DNA of 64,000 bases from JAJFUV01 sp964561215 (GTDB taxonomy: Bacteria > Acidobacteriota > Terriglobia > Bryobacterales > Bryobacteraceae): assembly GCA_964561215.1 (NCBI GenBank), contig CAZLOS010000012.1, forward strand, positions 1 to 64,000, read 5' to 3'. Position numbers and translations under genes: made by a program. Under the pieces are notes generated by a model, which was not told the origin of the DNA, made no database searches, and was given only the letters and a program-made list of their open reading frames with translations. How positions within the stretch are numbered: position 1 is the first letter of the stretch; each line of letters starts with the position of its first letter. Shown here piece after piece: positions 1 to 9,626 of the stretch.

Positions 1-1147
1 ATCCCCTGGGCAAGAGCGAATACGGCTGGATGAAAGGCGCTCGTGACCACCACACGGCAGCACTGGATCGTCTTAACAAGGCGGATTGGGGGATCGAGTC
101 TCCAAAGCCTGCAATGCCTATGCCATTGACTGCCCCTCAGTAACCGGAGTCTTCGGCGGTCCTGTTCATGTGAGGTCGACGAAACGGGAAGGGGAATCAG
201 TTTCGCGTTATGCCTCTTCGCGGCCTCCTGAACGACGCGCCGTATCGTCTCCACGTGAGCGTCCGCCTCTCCCGCATAGTCCGCTGTTTGTAGTCCGATG
301 CCGATTCCCGTTCCACGGATCGGCGCTCGCCCTTCGTAGGCAAGTTCGATCCCGTCATCCCCAGTGAACACCACCCGGGATGGATCAACACCCATCGACC
401 GCAGCAAAGGACGCTCGGCCCCAAGGTCCCGCGTAAAGATGAGATCTACAAGAGGGAAGACCGCGCGCGCGTGGACGAAGTATTTACGGATGGCTCGCGG
501 TGGTGGATGTATACGAAGACCGCGCGCGCGCGTGGACGAAGTTGAGCGTCATCCAAGGGGCCAAGGCCCTGGCTCACCATCGCCGTGGTGATGCCGAGTC
601 CCGCGGCAGTCTCCAGTCGGTCAAGCGCACGCATCGCGTTTCCTGGGCACGAGCCGGGCATGCATGGGGAGCCTGTTGCGATATACAGATCCACCCCTTG
701 CAACATTCTGCGGTCGGCATCCTGGTCCTGTTTCTCTTCCCTCGTGGGGTGTGCCTCAAGCGGATCCGAGGCGTCAGCCGGAGTCATCGGGCTTCCTCCC
801 GCCTCGCACGCTCTGCCGGGCACCGCAGTCCGGGGCGATCGGCCTCCAGCCGCCACGGGATGCCTCGTCGTTTCGCGCAACTCGAGACCGATTCGCAGCA
901 TCGTTACAGGCAAATTGCGGAGCAGGCGATCCACCTTGCCGACCTTGAACGTCCAGTCATAGAGCTGATCCGGACTGACGGGGAATGCGTTGGGACAGTA
1001 GAGCCTCAACAGGTGCGGTGCGGAAGTTAATACCTCGATGCAAGCGTCCGGCCACAATTGGGTCAGCCGTCTTGTAGCAACCTGCAACAGGGTAACATCG
1101 CCCTTGTTTCGGAGGTCGTACATGCCAGGATCGAGGAGAATCCGCAT
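1..1147 (-). pseudogene. polysaccharide pyruvyl transferase family gene, frameshifted, 3' end outside window
   Basis: The intact N-terminal part (start ATG at 1147) opens with MRILLDPGMYDLRNKGD and has the body of the polysaccharide pyruvyl transferase (PssK/CsaB-like) family, which adds ketal-linked pyruvate to exopolysaccharide sugars. After the residues LRPRARAVF the frame runs into 59 extra bases and stops at 446. If those bases are removed the protein continues as FPLVDLIFTRDLGAERP. That frame has no stop codon from 455 down to base 1 and ends with VVVTSAFHPAVFALAQG, typical of the family C-terminus. So this is one gene split by an insertion, either a real mutation or an assembly error. 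It lies 6 bases after the sugar transferase and is the last visible gene of the polysaccharide operon. Family call is firm; substrate unknown. Confidence 0.8.
456..541. repeat. imperfect direct repeat flanking 34 unique bases inside the pyruvyl transferase gene
   Basis: The unit GAAGAC-(CG)n-TGGACGAAG occurs at 456-480 with n=5 and again at 515-541 with n=6. The 34 bases between the copies (481-514) are not found in the rest of the restored gene. Removing one unit plus the spacer (59 bases, keeping the n=6 copy) restores the reading frame exactly. The CG dinucleotide run is itself prone to slippage. Confidence 0.85.
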
Positions 1148-1153
1148 GGGCTC

Positions 1154-2647
1154 CTAGTAAGCGCCTTGCCCTCTAATTACTACCGGCAGCGTCTGTACCA
1201 GAAGAATCTGCAGATCGAGCCAGACACTGTAGTTTCGGATGTAGTACATATCCAGCTTGACCCGCTCCTCATAGGAGACTTCGGACCGGCCGTTTACCTG
1301 CCACAAACCCGTGATGCCGGGTTTGACGCTAAGGAGATTGAGCTTGTGCCGGCCGTACTTCTCCGCCTCCTCGGGGCTGATCATCCGCGGACCGACAAGG
1401 GCCATCTGCCCAAGCAGTACATTGAACAGTTGAGGTAACTCGTCCAGGCTGTACCGGCGAAGCCACCGTCCAATTCGCGTGACGCGGGGGTCTCTTTTTA
1501 GTTTGTGGTTGTTCCGCAGCTCTGCGGCCAATTCAGGTGAGCGCTGGAGGATCGTGTCTCCATTCACGTACATTGTGCGGAACTTGTACGCCGAAAAGTG
1601 ACGGCCTCCCACGCCAAGGACTCTCCTCCGGTGAATGACGGGACCCTTTGAGTCGAGTTTGACAAGGACTGCGAGCACCAGTAACAAGGGCCAAATCATC
1701 AACAGACCAGCGACCACCAAGGCGTACTCAAGGAATGTTTTTGCATAAAGCTCCTCCGGCTCCAGACGGAGCTTGTTCAGGCTGATCAGCGGAACCCTAC
1801 CCAGATGCGCGACCGTCACACTCGTTGTAAGAAGTTCGTAGAGGCCTGATGAGAGGCGCATGTGAATGCCCGGCGCGCGATTCGCTTCCTCGCAAAGCGT
1901 CAGGAGTTCTTCCCGGGTTAGGGCGGTGACTGCAACGACCAGATCTTCAACCCGGTGCTCCGCGATGACCTGCCTGATGTCCCGGAGGGAGCCAACCACT
2001 GGAAACTGGACATCTCCCGGCGCCACGCTGCCGTCGCCGCTCGCCACCAAACCGAGTACACGGAGTCCGGATGTTCGCCAGTCACTCAGGTCCGCGGCCA
2101 ATGCTACAGCTTCCTGATTCGTTCCCACGAGTAAGGCAGGCACGAGAAGGCAGCCGCGCCGGCGCAGCGCATAAACGAACCGCCGGCAACAGAAGCGGTT
2201 CAGTGCCACAAGAGCAAATGAAAGCAGCCAGGCCGAAAGCAGCCAAAGCCTCGACACGACGTAGTTGTGCTGCGCGAAGATCGCCAGGATGAGCAGGAGT
2301 GTTCCTGTCGTGCAACCGTTGAACGTCCCGGCATACTCAGAGATTCCACCCAGCAGCGTCCGCGGATCGTAGAGCCTGAACACCGCGAAGACAAGAAGGA
2401 ACAAGGGAACCAGGAACACCCTGAGGTTTGCGTAAAGGTTGACGCGTGGCACCACCTCCGGCGAGACCGTCAATCCCGCATCGAATCGAAGCCAGTAGGC
2501 CGCATAGAAGGCCGCGCTGAGCGCCAGGGCGTCCGTGAGAATCAACCAGAGTATCAGGATTTGACGCTGATGCCTCAGTGAAAGCTCCGGAGCACGCGGG
2601 CAAGCGAGCAATCGGGTCGCGGAAATTTCAGCACTTCTTGTTGCCAT
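1154..2647 (-). CDS. polyprenyl-phosphate sugar-1-phosphate transferase (WcaJ/WbaP-like initiating enzyme)
   Basis: Predicted to transfer a sugar-1-phosphate to undecaprenyl phosphate at the inner membrane, the first step of exopolysaccharide repeat assembly. The N-terminal half has several membrane segments (beginning around ILILWLILTDALALSAAFY) and a CoA-binding-like nucleotide fold. The C-terminal third is the bacterial sugar transferase domain, with YKFRTM, RRYSLDELPQLFNVL, MALVGPR and KPGITGLWQVNGRS. The start is taken at ATG 2647, which has GAGG about 8 bases upstream; a GTG at 2680 would add 11 residues. At about 497 residues it has normal full length for the EPS polyprenyl glycosylphosphotransferase family. 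It lies 51 bases downstream of the GT-C gene in the same operon. The sugar cannot be told. Confidence 0.92.
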   Translation of the reverse strand: MATRSAEISATRLLACPRAPELSLRHQRQILILWLILTDALALSAAFYAAYWLRFDAGLTVSPEVVPRVNLYANLRVFLVPLFLLVFAVFRLYDPRTLLGGISEYAGTFNGCTTGTLLLILAIFAQHNYVVSRLWLLSAWLLSFALVALNRFCCRRFVYALRRRGCLLVPALLVGTNQEAVALAADLSDWRTSGLRVLGLVASGDGSVAPGDVQFPVVGSLRDIRQVIAEHRVEDLVVAVTALTREELLTLCEEANRAPGIHMRLSSGLYELLTTSVTVAHLGRVPLISLNKLRLEPEELYAKTFLEYALVVAGLLMIWPLLLVLAVLVKLDSKGPVIHRRRVLGVGGRHFSAYKFRTMYVNGDTILQRSPELAAELRNNHKLKRDPRVTRIGRWLRRYSLDELPQLFNVLLGQMALVGPRMISPEEAEKYGRHKLNLLSVKPGITGLWQVNGRSEVSYEERVKLDMYYIRNYSVWLDLQILLVQTLPVVIRGQGAY

Positions 2648-2698
2648 CCTCTGTTCCTCTGCGTGTTTGCGTCTTCGCACGACGGCTCGGCCGATGGC

Positions 2699-4066
2699 CT
2701 ACGCCGCCAACCTCCGTGTCGGGAGGATGAAGCCGCGCGCGGCATTGGCCAGATAACCGCACGTGCGGACCATGGACAAAGCGGCAAACGGCATGACAAG
2801 GGCGTCGGCCGGAAGCCGGTACCTGATCAGTGTCCAGGTCATAAGGTAAAAAGCGGAATACGCCGCCACGAGCCCCACCAGGAGCGCAACTTCCGGCCTG
2901 CTCGAACGGCCATCGGCCACCACGGGCCGGAACGCCGCCAGCAGCACACCGGACAAAATGAATGGCAGGCAAACGCCGAAGGAGAGCAAGCGCATCGAGT
3001 TGCTCATCGCGCCCGACGCTGCCGTAGGCCAGAACTTGAAGTATTCAACCACGCGACCCAACGAGAGCATTGCGTAGCGAACGGGATCTTCCCGCACAAA
3101 GCCAAGCCCGCGAGCCAGAAGCGCCCGGTCCATGGCCGCTTCGTTCAGCCCGCGCAATTCTTCGGGGATCAGACTGCCGTAGCCCGGGCCGCTCGCCGGC
3201 AGAAGCGGCTTGAAACTGGAGCCGTGGATCGGATGATTCCCCCAGTAGAAAGCAAAGCCGGCATTCGTGTTCAGGATGACGATCTGCCCGAACGCCGCAT
3301 AGTTGCGCGCCGCCCAAGGAACGATGCAGACAGCCAGCACCACGGCGGCGCCGGCGGCGCGAGCCAGTATGGGTGTGGCCCGGGATTCCCGGCTCGCGGC
3401 AATTTTCCTTCTTTCGGACGCCACACGGTAAGCCGCCCAGAGGATGACAGGCGGAGCAAGCGGCAGTGTGACCTGGCGCAAAAGCGAGGCGCAGCCCAGA
3501 GCTGCTCCGAGCCACAGCCAATTCCCTAGTCTCAGTGGGCTCTTCCCACTGGCGGAGGAGTCGGACAACATGGTGGCAATGTCGACGACCCATAGCATCG
3601 CGACAATGTAGAACGACTCAGTCATCAGAGCGCCGCCGTAATAGGCAAAGTAGGAATAGACTGCTGCTAGCGCTGCCGACACCAGGCCTACCCTGGCGCC
3701 GAACAGACGTGTTGCGATTCTCCACGTCAGCAATGGCTGCAATAGACCGACCGCGATAGCTTGCACGATTCGCGCCGCCAACGGATGGGGACCGAACACG
3801 GAATAGACGCCGGCGAGAAAGAGCACGTAGAGGTAACTCCAATGGGCCGTCGGTTGACCGGCCGGAGTGGCCGGCCACCAGCCTTGGCCAAACGAAAACC
3901 CATGCCCCTGCAAAACCCGCACCGACAGAGTGTGGTAAGAGATCTGGTCGGCCACGCCCGGTAACGCCTCGACTTGATCGCCCATGTAGAGGGCGCAGGC
4001 TAACCTGGCTGCGATGGCGGCCAATATGATCGCCATGAGCACTCGCTTTGCTTCAAACCTTCTCAC
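2699..4066 (-). CDS. GT-C fold (GT39/ArnT-like) membrane glycosyltransferase
   Basis: A polytopic membrane protein of 455 residues with about ten hydrophobic segments. It has an early acidic loop after the first helix (GVADQISYHTL), where GT39/PMT/ArnT-like enzymes carry their catalytic acidic residues. Such enzymes use polyprenyl-phosphate sugars and act on the periplasmic side. The start is GTG 4066, overlapping the previous gene by 14 bases; ATG 4036 is a possible alternative without overlap. The overlap and the neighbours place it in the polysaccharide operon, where it may decorate the polymer. Family assignment rests on topology and general pattern, so the specific activity is an inference. 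Confidence 0.75.
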   Translation of the reverse strand: MRRFEAKRVLMAIILAAIAARLACALYMGDQVEALPGVADQISYHTLSVRVLQGHGFSFGQGWWPATPAGQPTAHWSYLYVLFLAGVYSVFGPHPLAARIVQAIAVGLLQPLLTWRIATRLFGARVGLVSAALAAVYSYFAYYGGALMTESFYIVAMLWVVDIATMLSDSSASGKSPLRLGNWLWLGAALGCASLLRQVTLPLAPPVILWAAYRVASERRKIAASRESRATPILARAAGAAVVLAVCIVPWAARNYAAFGQIVILNTNAGFAFYWGNHPIHGSSFKPLLPASGPGYGSLIPEELRGLNEAAMDRALLARGLGFVREDPVRYAMLSLGRVVEYFKFWPTAASGAMSNSMRLLSFGVCLPFILSGVLLAAFRPVVADGRSSRPEVALLVGLVAAYSAFYLMTWTLIRYRLPADALVMPFAALSMVRTCGYLANAARGFILPTRRLAA

Positions 4067-5336
4067 AGGACACTTCTTCCGGGCAGTTTGCCTCTAAATA
4101 GACCTGCGTCAGACGCTGCGCGATGGCGTGCCAGTCGTGATTCTGCTCCACGTATCGTCTGCCGGCGCACCCCAATGCCGTCCGCCGGTTCGCATCCGAC
4201 AGCAGTTGAGAAACAGAGTTCGCCAACTCCTCCTCGCCCTCCGCAACAATCAAATCCTCGCCTGATCGGACCTGGAGTGCGGATACCGCTTGCCACGTCG
4301 CCACCACCGGCGTTCCACATGCGAGGGCCTCCAGCACCTTGTTCTGAATACCCGCCCCATATCGGATCGGCGCCACCGCCACCGTGGCCTGACACAGGAA
4401 CGGCCGCATGTCCGGCACTGTACCCGTCATTCGAATTCTGGGCCCTTCCAGCCGTCTTACCTCGGCCGGCGGGTCCTTCCCGACCACCCACAATTGCGTC
4501 AGCGGATGTGTTTTCCAGATCCTCGGCATTGTGTTCTTGACGAAATCGACGGCCGCGGAGGCGTTCGCGTGGTAGCTCATCTTGCCGGTGAAGACCAACG
4601 TCAGCGGCGCGCGCGCCTCGCCGGGCGGACGGTAGTACTCCAGATCCACTCCGTTCGGGACCACAACGATGCGCTTCGCCGGCAATCCACGGGAAACCCC
4701 ATTACCGCCGGTGCGGTTCGAAGCCAGTTCCAGAAGTTCATTCCGGTCGATCTCGGAAGAGACCAGGACCCGGTCGAATTGCCCCGGCAGCCAAGCCTCG
4801 TACCTCTTCGTCCGGGCAAGTTCCACTTTCGCCGCGATCCGCGAACGAACCATGGCGCTGCGCCGGGCGGTTTGCCGGAACAGTGCGCTGATGCAGTCCA
4901 CACTGTCCCACACCACGGCCGGGCGCCTTCCCCCGAGCCGCGCCGCGGACTCCCTGAGGTGTAACCCGTAGCGGGCCCCCCTCAAGTGCTCGACATGCAC
5001 AATGTCGAATTCAGCCGAGTCCAGGATCTGACCTATCCTCCACGCGAGTCGAGGACTCCAACTATACGAGCCCTGTAACGGACCACGTCCCGGGACCGCC
5101 CGCGCGCAGTTCCAAAGGGCATGGGCCAGGCTCATCTTCTCGGCCACGAGACAATCAAGATCCCGGGCAAGTTCGTTCAGATTCTCCAGCTCCTCTTGGC
5201 TGCTCCAAAGGCTTGCCAACGTAATCCGATGTCCATGAGCGGCCAGAGTCCTGATGAAGTGATAGGGCCGCGTACGAATCCGGTTCGGAGCGTAAGGCAC
5301 GATGAAGAGTATCTTCAGTGGTAGATCTCGTCCCAT
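4053..5336 (-). CDS. glycosyltransferase, family 4 (GT-B)
   Basis: Predicted cytosolic nucleotide-sugar glycosyltransferase of 427 residues. The N-terminal Rossmann half starts with LKILFIVPYAPNRIRTRPYH, resembling sugar transferases with a PEP-CTERM/EPS association. The C-terminal half has VVVPNGVDLEYYRP, LVFTGKMSYHANASA and IRYGAGIQNKVLEALACGTPVVAT, which is the donor-binding E-x7-E-like region of GT4 enzymes. It overlaps the next upstream gene by 22 bases and the downstream GT-C gene by 14, so it is translationally coupled in the operon. It resembles the following glycosyltransferase (5315-6499) in layout, suggesting an old duplication. Donor and acceptor are unknown. Confidence 0.9.
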   Translation of the reverse strand: MGRDLPLKILFIVPYAPNRIRTRPYHFIRTLAAHGHRITLASLWSSQEELENLNELARDLDCLVAEKMSLAHALWNCARAVPGRGPLQGSYSWSPRLAWRIGQILDSAEFDIVHVEHLRGARYGLHLRESAARLGGRRPAVVWDSVDCISALFRQTARRSAMVRSRIAAKVELARTKRYEAWLPGQFDRVLVSSEIDRNELLELASNRTGGNGVSRGLPAKRIVVVPNGVDLEYYRPPGEARAPLTLVFTGKMSYHANASAAVDFVKNTMPRIWKTHPLTQLWVVGKDPPAEVRRLEGPRIRMTGTVPDMRPFLCQATVAVAPIRYGAGIQNKVLEALACGTPVVATWQAVSALQVRSGEDLIVAEGEEELANSVSQLLSDANRRTALGCAGRRYVEQNHDWHAIAQRLTQVYLEANCPEEVSCEKV

Positions 5337-6499
5337 GCCCTATAGACCCTTTTCCAGTCGTAGGAATCTTCGGCTGCCGAGCGCCCGTTGGCGGCCAGCC
5401 TGCGCGCCAGCGTCGTGTCCTGCATGACTCGGATGACGGACTCCGCGAACGAATGCGCGTCGTCGGCCAACAGGATATTCTCCCCGTCGATGGCTCGAAT
5501 TCCCTCGGCGCCCAGGCTCGTCGAAACCACGGGCAGTCCACAGCACCAGGCGTCCAGAATCTTGACCCGCATGCCGGCCCCCGCGCGCAGTGGAACCACA
5601 AAGACCGCTGTCTCCCGGAGATAGGGCTCCGGATCGGCGACATAACCCGTGATCTCCACCCTTGATTCGCGGCCCAGCTTCTCAACCGCTCCCGGAGGCT
5701 TTCTCCCGATCACTGTCAGCACTGAATTCGGCACCGCATGAGCCACACTCGGCCACACGTCGCGGACAAACCATGAGACGCCCTCACGGTTCGGCGGCCA
5801 GTGCATCCCGCCCAGGAATGTCACGCGGAAGGCGCCATTCCGCTCCAACGGTTGACGCGCTGAAGCGTCTATGGCGATGGGAATGACGCACTCGCGGCGG
5901 CGGTGCCCGTTGTCACGCCCCACCGCCTTCTGGTCCTCTCCGGTCACCCACACCACCTGATCGAACCTGTCGCAGGAAGCTCGCTCGTAGGCTTCGAGCT
6001 TCTCCGCCTCCCTGCGCAAGAGAGCCTTTGTGAGGGGATTAGACTGTTGGTCGGCCAGCCGGCGCACCGCCACAAACACGGCGTTGTGCTGGTCCAGTAC
6101 GCTTAGCTCGGGGCGCGGGCACTCCAGGCCATAGGGAGCCATCCAGAGTTGGTCCGCGTGGATCGCGTCTATGGAGCGCTTGCCGGCGGCTTTCAAAACC
6201 GCATCTCTCATTTCTGGAACCTGATCTCTCAGAATCAGAAACGGAGTCTTTGAAGCAAGGCTTCGAATGCCGTGGGACAAATCCTGGAAGCGGCTCCGGC
6301 TCATGCGAACCGTTTGGACCGAACGACAAATCTTGCCGAGTGAATCGACGTGTTCGTCACTGTCACCGGGCCGGACAAAGGAAATCAGGTCGACCTCGTG
6401 CCCGGCCTGTGCCAGGTATTTCAGAACATAGTAGGCGCGCACCTTCGGACCGGCATCGATAGGCAGCGGCAAAACCTGGGTTAGGAACAAGATGCGCAT
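5315..6499 (-). CDS. glycosyltransferase, family 4 (GT-B)
   Basis: A 394-residue GT-B enzyme beginning MRILFLTQVLPLPIDAGPK, a typical N-terminus of family 4 transferases in exopolysaccharide clusters (glycine/proline loop for acceptor binding). The C-terminal domain has VTFLGGMHWPPNREGV, PYLRETAVFVVPLRAGAGM and RVKILDAWCCGLPVVST, the nucleotide-sugar binding region. It overlaps both neighbours (19 bases with the polymerase-like gene upstream and 22 with the transferase downstream). It shares the overall plan of its downstream neighbour. Likely adds one sugar of the repeat unit on the cytoplasmic face; specificity cannot be read from sequence. Confidence 0.9.
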   Translation of the reverse strand: MRILFLTQVLPLPIDAGPKVRAYYVLKYLAQAGHEVDLISFVRPGDSDEHVDSLGKICRSVQTVRMSRSRFQDLSHGIRSLASKTPFLILRDQVPEMRDAVLKAAGKRSIDAIHADQLWMAPYGLECPRPELSVLDQHNAVFVAVRRLADQQSNPLTKALLRREAEKLEAYERASCDRFDQVVWVTGEDQKAVGRDNGHRRRECVIPIAIDASARQPLERNGAFRVTFLGGMHWPPNREGVSWFVRDVWPSVAHAVPNSVLTVIGRKPPGAVEKLGRESRVEITGYVADPEPYLRETAVFVVPLRAGAGMRVKILDAWCCGLPVVSTSLGAEGIRAIDGENILLADDAHSFAESVIRVMQDTTLARRLAANGRSAAEDSYDWKRVYRAWDEIYH

Positions 6500-7926
6500 A
6501 TCTGATCGGACTCTTCGGCCTCTCGCTCAAGTTCATCCAAGGCTATCCGCCTCAATGCGAGTACTCCCCCGAGGAAGAACCAGAACAGCAGGCTCGATCG
6601 GAAACCACCGATGCCTATGTTGTAATAGAACGGAATGATCCAGTCCGCGAGCATTCCGGATACAATCGTGCCGCCAATGCCCGCGACCGCTCCGATCAAG
6701 TATGAATTGGCGAAGCATGTTCGCACGCGTGGACGCAGCCAGAATGTCGTCGAAGTGATTTCGAGAACCAGCCAGCAGAAGGCGGCCAAGCCCAGGAAAC
6801 CGTACTGAGCAACCAGGTCCACGTACTGGTTGTGCGAACAAAACTTGACGTACCACCCCAGGATTGGAAGATTCTCTGTGTAGTAGTAGTAGTGCGACGG
6901 ACCGAGTCCTACCAGAGGGCTCTTCTCAATCAGAGGCCAGAGCACTTTCCAAGCCTCCAGCCGCGTCATCGAGCTGTACTGCTCTGTATCAGAAACGGAT
7001 TGGATGAATCGGCCGCCCCACAATAAGACTGCCGGGGGGATCAGCAGGGATAGACTGACTGCCACGCGGGGTGAGCGGAAGAACGCCACGATGCCGACGG
7101 TAACCAGAAGCGGAACCCAACCGGAAACCCAGGATCGTGCTAAGAAGAGGCCGCGATAAAGAGCGACTGCGGCGATGGAGAAGAGAAGCAGGCGGGTAAG
7201 CAGTTTCAGATCGCGATTGCACGCGGACTGGCTCAGGCTGACAGCCACCAGCCATACCCAAAACAAACTTCCCACGGAACCGCCAACCACCCACCGCCCC
7301 ACAATATCTAAGCCGGGGAAGGTCTCCGTTACGCACGTAATGCTTCCCGCACCCACGAACAGCCACGTTAGAAACTGCAAGTCTGGAAGTTGACGAACCA
7401 GGCTTCCCACCGCCAACAGCAGCCCGCCGGACACCAGCAGCAAGGCAAGCCCCGCCAGTTGGGCCCCGACCGGAGCGCCCGTCATACCGTCTTTGGGAAA
7501 CTGGCCAGCCACAAACGAAGCCACACCAAGAGCCATGAAGATTCCTACGGCGCACACTACCCGGGATGGGACAAGCCCGGTGCGCCGCCGGAATACGAAC
7601 ACCCCCAGAAGCCAAATAGCGACGATGCCTGCCGCCAGGGGGAGGGCGGCATTCAACGGCTTCCTCCCGCTCCCTCCAAACTCCATTGGGAACGCAACTG
7701 CGCTGGCGATGAGAATCGTCAGGCCCGGGATGCCGTTCCTGAGTTGGAGCGCGGCGACTGCCAAACCGGCTGTCGCCAGCAGCGCCGCAATCAAGGGCAT
7801 TTGGAGAACCTGGAAGGGGACGGCGGCGCCGCCCCAGATGGCAACCGCAAAAACCAGCGCTGCCAACCCTAGCTTCCTGATGTCTGCCACGGAAGCGGAA
7901 CTCCCTGCCGTTTCAAAACCAGCCAT
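6481..7926 (-). CDS. O-antigen ligase/polymerase-like (Wzy/WaaL) membrane protein
   Basis: A 481-residue protein made almost entirely of hydrophobic segments, with one large loop near the C-terminal third containing RLEAWKVLWPLIEKSPLVGLGPSH and CSHNQYVDLVAQYGFLGL. That arrangement, a periplasmic loop with conserved Arg and His-Asn-x-Tyr, is the Wzy_C domain of O-antigen ligases and polymerases. In this operon it most likely polymerises the exopolysaccharide repeat or transfers it to an acceptor in the periplasm. It overlaps the next glycosyltransferase by 19 bases. Ligase and polymerase cannot be separated by eye. Confidence 0.88.
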   Translation of the reverse strand: MAGFETAGSSASVADIRKLGLAALVFAVAIWGGAAVPFQVLQMPLIAALLATAGLAVAALQLRNGIPGLTILIASAVAFPMEFGGSGRKPLNAALPLAAGIVAIWLLGVFVFRRRTGLVPSRVVCAVGIFMALGVASFVAGQFPKDGMTGAPVGAQLAGLALLLVSGGLLLAVGSLVRQLPDLQFLTWLFVGAGSITCVTETFPGLDIVGRWVVGGSVGSLFWVWLVAVSLSQSACNRDLKLLTRLLLFSIAAVALYRGLFLARSWVSGWVPLLVTVGIVAFFRSPRVAVSLSLLIPPAVLLWGGRFIQSVSDTEQYSSMTRLEAWKVLWPLIEKSPLVGLGPSHYYYYTENLPILGWYVKFCSHNQYVDLVAQYGFLGLAAFCWLVLEITSTTFWLRPRVRTCFANSYLIGAVAGIGGTIVSGMLADWIIPFYYNIGIGGFRSSLLFWFFLGGVLALRRIALDELEREAEESDQICASCS

Positions 7927-7963
7927 CTGGTGGATTCCGTCTACTCAGCGTCCCAGCGGTCCT

Positions 7964-9619
7964 TCATCGCGAGCCACGCAACGCCCAGCCGAGATGCTCG
8001 ATGCCCACACGGATAGCCCGCTTGAGCGTGCGAGGATCGCTGCACAGCATCTTCAGGTAAGTGAACGCAGGCCCGGGACGAAACGCCCATTCTCTGAACG
8101 CACGGCGCTGCCAGTACATCAGGTCCTCGGCGGAAAGATTCTCATACTGCAGCACCGTCTCTTTGTCCATGTCGACCTGTTCCCACCTCGTTCCCTCGCG
8201 GAACCAGCCGTTCTTCAATACCTCGAAGAAGAACGGCGTTCCGGGGTACGGCGCGGCTATATGAAACAGGGCCAATTCCAGCGGTAACGCTTTCGCGAAT
8301 TCAATCGTCTTTCGAATCGTCTCTACCGTTTCGCCGGGGAGTCCGATAATGAAGTAGCCCCAGTTCTTGATCCCGGATCGATGCGCCCAGACCAATGCCT
8401 GCCGGACATTCTTCAGGCTGGCTCCCTTGGCGGCTTTCTTCAGGATGGTTTCGTCGGCGGTCTCAATTCCCCAGGAGATCATCCAACATCCGGCGCGCCC
8501 CATCGTCTGGAGCATCTCCTCGTCCACATAGTCCACGCGACTGTTGCACGTCCACTTGATCTTCAGGCCTTCCTTCAGAATCAGTTCGCAGATACCCATC
8601 ACCTGTTCGCGATTCACTGTGAACTGGTCGGAGTACATGTGGATGTTGCGGATGCCGCGGTTGTAAAGGATGCGGATTTCCTCGACGACACGCTGCGGGG
8701 ATAGCAGCCGCACGGACCACTGGTAGGAGACATGCTTGATGCAGAACTTGCACCCTGCCGGACAACCTCTGCTTGTCAGCACAAAGCAGAAGGGGCCTTT
8801 CATCATCGGCATCCGGTACTGATCGAGCGGCAGCAACTCGTAACGCGGTACTGGCAGATCGTCCAGGTCGGGTATGAATGGCCGGTCCCGATTCTGGCGG
8901 ACTTGTCCCTCATCCCGCCACACGATTCCCTTGATCGCCGCCAAGGCGGGCGTTTCCTGGTTTCCTGGTTGCCACTGTGGATCGGCTTTCTGTAACAGTC
9001 TGGCGATCCACTCAGGCCGATTCGCCTCTTTGCCTTCGAGCACGTCGATCAATTCGCGAAGCGTAAGTTCCGGCTCGCCGCGCAGTACGAAATCGAGAGC
9101 CGGGTAGTCCCTCATCGTCTCGAAGGGCATCGGTGTGACGTGGGTGCCAAACGCCATGGTCTGCGCACCCATGCTCTTGGCTAACATCACCCCGTACATG
9201 TCGTTCGTCAACGTCGGTGCTGTGACATGCGTGAGGTAGTATTTTGGCGCCTTCTGCCGAAGGAGATTCTCAAACGCCGGCCACTGCATCCTCTCCGCGA
9301 TGGCATCCACAACGGACACGGAGTAGTCCGGCTGAAGCATCGCCGCGAGTTGGGCAAGCGAACATTGTGGCCAGACCATCTCCTCCCGGCTGCGGCGACC
9401 AACGCGGTGCTGCGTCCGGATGTATAGCCCTCCATCCGGCGAAGGTGGATTCACCAGCAGCACGTCTACGGCGCTCTCAGGTCTGGACCGCCGCAGGTCT
9501 GCCAAAGCCGGGCCGGCATCCGGAAACTGCACACCGCGGACAGGCTTTATCGGCCGGGTACCGCGGTTTTCGCTCACGATGGTGATGAGTTGCGGCGCGT
9601 GGTCGTCTGTCAATGCCAT
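7964..9619 (-). CDS. B12-binding-domain radical SAM protein
   Basis: About 551 residues. The N-terminal part (VDVLLVNPPSPDGG through VLRGEPELTLRELI) is the cobalamin-binding-like domain of class B radical SAM proteins. The radical SAM core follows, with the 4Fe-4S motif CPAGCKFC near residue 285 and WGIETADE and FIIGLPGETVETI later. Such proteins do methylations or other radical changes on unactivated carbons. The start is set at ATG 9619, 7 bases after the stop of the upstream HAD gene; an in-frame extension to 9718 would overlap that gene heavily and has no motif. Its position inside the polysaccharide operon suggests it modifies a sugar or lipid precursor, but no substrate can be assigned. 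Confidence 0.9.
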   Translation of the reverse strand: MALTDDHAPQLITIVSENRGTRPIKPVRGVQFPDAGPALADLRRSRPESAVDVLLVNPPSPDGGLYIRTQHRVGRRSREEMVWPQCSLAQLAAMLQPDYSVSVVDAIAERMQWPAFENLLRQKAPKYYLTHVTAPTLTNDMYGVMLAKSMGAQTMAFGTHVTPMPFETMRDYPALDFVLRGEPELTLRELIDVLEGKEANRPEWIARLLQKADPQWQPGNQETPALAAIKGIVWRDEGQVRQNRDRPFIPDLDDLPVPRYELLPLDQYRMPMMKGPFCFVLTSRGCPAGCKFCIKHVSYQWSVRLLSPQRVVEEIRILYNRGIRNIHMYSDQFTVNREQVMGICELILKEGLKIKWTCNSRVDYVDEEMLQTMGRAGCWMISWGIETADETILKKAAKGASLKNVRQALVWAHRSGIKNWGYFIIGLPGETVETIRKTIEFAKALPLELALFHIAAPYPGTPFFFEVLKNGWFREGTRWEQVDMDKETVLQYENLSAEDLMYWQRRAFREWAFRPGPAFTYLKMLCSDPRTLKRAIRVGIEHLGWALRGSR

Positions 9620-9626
9620 GGCCTTG

